From Lachnospiraceae bacterium (GTDB taxonomy: Bacteria > Bacillota > Clostridia > Lachnospirales > Lachnospiraceae): a DNA stretch of 7,766 nt. Position 1 is the first letter of the stretch; the number at the start of each line of letters is the position of its first letter. The position numbers were made by a program, and so were the translations under genes. Below the pieces are notes generated by a model that was not told the origin of the DNA, did no database searches, and worked only from the letters and a program-made list of their open reading frames with translations. The stretch covers positions 1 through 7,766 of the forward strand of contig JAGCCY010000202.1 of NCBI GenBank assembly GCA_017651385.1, read 5' to 3'. This document shows positions 5,675-7,766 of this stretch, one piece after another.

Positions 5675-5796
5675 GGGCAGAAATATATGAAACGGTTTTG
5701 CCGTATGGGCGGCAGAGAAAAGAAGCGGTCTTGAATAAATCGGGATTAAGGTGCAAAATAAAAAAGTAAAAACGGAATTTGAAAGGAATTAATGAC
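5675..5796 (+). other. Intergenic stretch between the MBL-fold and lipoprotein genes
   Basis: It contains a 5-bp hairpin (TGCCG 5699-5703, loop TATGGG, CGGCA 5710-5714) without a following T-run, so it is not a convincing terminator. A 15-residue ORF, ATG 5687 to TGA 5734 (MKRFCRMGGREKKRS), covers the hairpin; it is basic and unrecognised, with only a weak GGGG ahead of it. TTGAAT (5731-5736) and CAAAAT (5754-5759) are 17 bases apart and might serve as a weak promoter for the lipoprotein gene. AAAGGA at 5782-5787 is that gene's ribosome binding site. Confidence 0.35.
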
Positions 5797-6960
5797 GTGA
5801 AAAAAATGATCGTAAAAAGCATGGCACTTATACTTGCACTGTCGATGACGTTCGTATCTGCCGGATGCGGAAGCAGCAGCTTAAGCTCTGCGGTGGACAC
5901 TATAGATAAAACTTCGATAAGTGCACCGGAAAAACCCGAAGTAAGCGTAAGCGTATCCGAAGAAACAAAGCCGGATGATACTTCGGCCGATACAAAGACA
6001 GATGAGCCGGAAATCGATTACAATGAGATATATGCTCCAGTCCTTTCCCAGATTACCGAACAGATAATAAAAGGACTGGATGAAAGCGGTATAGGCGAAT
6101 ATATTCCAAGCTTCGTTGTTGAAAGGATCATGTATGAAGATGCCTATACACTGCTTACGGGGATAGGCTATCTGATCGAGGACATAAGCGGTGACGGTGT
6201 CCCGGAACTTATCGTCGGGGCCATGCCTTCGGATGAAGAAATTTACGGCGTCTATACTGTCGAGGACGGACAGATAAGCCTGATCATAGACAGCTTTACC
6301 AGAAGCACCAACAGATATATGGGTGACGGATGTTTCTATTACCTCGGCTCGGGAGGAGCATCCAGAACAGCCATCGGTAAGGCACGTTTAAGCCGGGACG
6401 GTACTAAGGTAGAGTGGGATGATTTTTACTTTACCGAAGAAGATAAAGATGATTATACGATAATATATTTCTATCACAATACGGAAGGCTCCTGGGAACC
6501 TGATGAATCCGAATTGACTGATATGACTTACGATGACTTTTCAAAGATCTCCGATGAATATGAAGGCGCATGTGTTCAGCTTCCTTTAGAGCCGCTTTCG
6601 ACTCTTTCTTCGATCGGCCGGATCGCGATGGAGGGCGGTCTTGGCGATCGCGGCCCCATCATAGCGCTTAATGACGGAGAGATGGACGGCACATGGACGG
6701 ATCCCGCGCTCGGAGGCACTATAAAGCTTTACGAATACAGAGGTGAATTTGAATATACATCAAGTTTCGGTGTCACATCCGAGGGTGAGATCGTATATAA
6801 CGGTAATCCGGATGCGCCCGAATATACATTAAGAAAGGATGACGGCACCGATCTTGCCGATATCTTTTTCTGCAAAACCACAAACGGCTTCACCTGCCTT
6901 GTGGCTACAGTTTACGAAAACGGACAGGACATTGAATTATTGTTGTTAAGAGAATGGTGA
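5797..6960 (+). CDS. Acidic cell-surface lipoprotein with a DxxGDG motif, unknown function
   Basis: A 387-residue secreted protein read from GTG 5797, chosen because AAAGGA lies 9 bases upstream and the result is a standard signal peptide: MKKMIVKSMALILALSM, then FVSAGC with the putative lipidated Cys24. Residues about 25-75 form a Ser/Thr/Asp/Glu/Pro-rich linker, as expected for a tether across the cell wall. The folded part contains LIEDISGDGVPELIVG (126-141), a DxxGDGxPELIVG motif like those of FG-GAP or EF-hand-like calcium-binding loops seen in many clostridial lipoproteins. A C-terminal region with MDGTWTDPALGGTIKLYEY (296-314) looks like a small beta-rich domain. I cannot assign a named family. 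No sugar-binding or enzyme motif is evident. It lies 29 bases before the sensor gene on the same strand, so it may bind a ligand or simply share transcription. Confidence 0.8.
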   Translation: MKKMIVKSMALILALSMTFVSAGCGSSSLSSAVDTIDKTSISAPEKPEVSVSVSEETKPDDTSADTKTDEPEIDYNEIYAPVLSQITEQIIKGLDESGIGEYIPSFVVERIMYEDAYTLLTGIGYLIEDISGDGVPELIVGAMPSDEEIYGVYTVEDGQISLIIDSFTRSTNRYMGDGCFYYLGSGGASRTAIGKARLSRDGTKVEWDDFYFTEEDKDDYTIIYFYHNTEGSWEPDESELTDMTYDDFSKISDEYEGACVQLPLEPLSTLSSIGRIAMEGGLGDRGPIIALNDGEMDGTWTDPALGGTIKLYEYRGEFEYTSSFGVTSEGEIVYNGNPDAPEYTLRKDDGTDLADIFFCKTTNGFTCLVATVYENGQDIELLLLREW

Positions 6961-6989
6961 TCGATTAACGGAATGGGTATGGGGACTGT

Positions 6990-7766
6990 ATGATCAGCAA
7001 AATACGTAACAGCATATTGCTTAAACTGGTTTTTATAGTCCTCATTATCCTTTTTGTGCTCTCGGGCACTCTTTATACTTCTTATCTGTACGTCAGGCAG
7101 ACTACTGTCAATTATGCCAACGGCCTTGCGGAAAGCCTTTTAAGACAGTCGGATAACGCAATAAGTCTTTATGAGGAAAATTTAAGATATACCGCAGAAT
7201 CTTTGTATCGATTCCTTGTTATGGACGATCTCGGTTCCGATCAAAAAGACGTTCATGATGCAAGGATATCTTCCTACTATTCCCAGATCGCATTTAAAAA
7301 CAGAGAGATCGTGTCGGCTCTTCTCTATGATAAAGACATGAATACAATAGTTTCTTTGGGAAAGACCGTGGATATTCCAAAGAAACAGGCATATCTTCGA
7401 ACGGGAGAGGATCTTAATGCCGATCGCTATTTTTCGGACAGCGAAGATTTTTATTATGCGTTCTTTTACCCGATCTACGACGGTACCGGCGAAAGTTCAA
7501 AACAGCTTGGGATGTGTGTGTTCGTGCTGGAACCGTGGAGGATTGACGGCACTCTTAAAAATATTTTGAACAAAAACGTAGTCGCCATGCAGTTAAGCGA
7601 CTCCAACAAACTCGACCTTTCTTTCAGCACTTTCGGCAATATACCGCGCGATGTTACGATGGCTGACCTTAAAGACAATAAGGATTATGTGTATCGCGAG
7701 GGCAACTGGCAGAACGGTATAAGGATCGCGCTTGCGGTCTCGATCTCGGGTAATACTTCGGGAAGC
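6990..7766 (+). CDS. Membrane sensor protein, 5' part (YesM-like sensor histidine kinase likely)
   Basis: The frame from ATG 6990 is open for 259 codons to the window edge. It begins MISKIRNSILLKLVFIVLII; a transmembrane helix spans about residues 10-33 and is followed by an extracytoplasmic domain. Segments such as TVNYANGLAESLLRQSDNAI (39-58), SSYYSQIAFKNREIVSALLY (94-113), FFYPIYDG (158-165) and LGMCVFVLEPWRIDGTLKNI (173-192) resemble the helical start and Cache-type sensor region of YesM-family histidine kinases, which usually pair with an AraC-type response regulator and control sugar-transport genes. The second helix, HAMP, dimerisation and kinase domains would lie beyond 7766, so a chemoreceptor or cyclic-dinucleotide enzyme with the same kind of sensor is not excluded. 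GGGG at 6981-6984 is a modest ribosome binding site 5 bases upstream. Confidence 0.7.
   Translation, partial: MISKIRNSILLKLVFIVLIILFVLSGTLYTSYLYVRQTTVNYANGLAESLLRQSDNAISLYEENLRYTAESLYRFLVMDDLGSDQKDVHDARISSYYSQIAFKNREIVSALLYDKDMNTIVSLGKTVDIPKKQAYLRTGEDLNADRYFSDSEDFYYAFFYPIYDGTGESSKQLGMCVFVLEPWRIDGTLKNILNKNVVAMQLSDSNKLDLSFSTFGNIPRDVTMADLKDNKDYVYREGNWQNGIRIALAVSISGNTSGS

Noticed and set aside
5699..5714. Hairpin after the MBL-fold gene as a Rho-independent terminator
   Set aside because: The stem is only 5 bp and no T-run follows; the downstream bases are AGAGAAAAGAAG.
5664..5900. A 78-codon minus-strand ORF covering the gap before the lipoprotein
   Set aside because: It runs antisense through the lipoprotein signal peptide; its hydrophobic look is the complement of that region. 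No ribosome binding site was seen.
1..7766. CRISPR array, tRNA, rRNA or insertion sequence
   Set aside because: No regularly spaced repeats, no tRNA-like cloverleaf, no transposase-like protein and no long terminal inverted repeats were found by eye.

Overview
The window looks like chromosomal DNA of a low-to-moderate GC Firmicute. Lachnospiraceae (Butyrivibrio-like) is the best guess, from strong AGGAGG-type ribosome binding sites, frequent ATA and AGA codons, a lysine-rich signal peptide on an Asp/Glu-rich lipoprotein carrying a DxxGDGxPELIVG motif, and a YesM-like sensor kinase. This assignment comes from style, not from a marker gene.

Region 1 (1-2825, + strand) is a tightly packed run of single-domain small-molecule-modifying enzymes. 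It holds the tail of a phosphinothricin-acetyltransferase-like GNAT, a complete GNAT (201-641), the remnant of a third GNAT that lost its middle by a frame-shifting deletion (670-851), a class I SAM methyltransferase (871-1668), a flavin reductase-like FMN protein (about 1676-2293) and a RimJ/RimL-type GNAT (2307-2825). From 201 onward the gaps are only 7 to 28 bases and each gene has its own ribosome binding site, so this reads as an operon of detoxification or modification enzymes with unknown substrates.

Region 2 (2845-4756, - strand) converges on region 1. It is a probable four-gene operon read right to left: a 71-residue protein with two membrane helices, a 47-residue single-helix protein that is easy to miss, a membrane-anchored PstS-like substrate-binding protein, and a VanZ-family membrane protein. 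The first three are joined by a 1-base gap and an ATGA overlap. No ABC permease or ATPase lies beside the PstS-like gene, which makes ordinary phosphate uptake unlikely and makes this the most interesting part of the window. An extended -10 promoter lies just upstream.

Region 3 (4883-7766, + strand) starts divergently with a metallo-beta-lactamase-fold hydrolase. After a 122-base gap come an Asp/Glu-rich lipoprotein with a GTG start (5797-6960) and, 29 bases later, the N-terminal part of a membrane sensor protein (6990 to the window edge) resembling the sensor half of YesM-type histidine kinases. The lipoprotein and the sensor may be co-transcribed.

No rRNA, tRNA, CRISPR array, insertion sequence or convincing Rho-independent terminator was seen.
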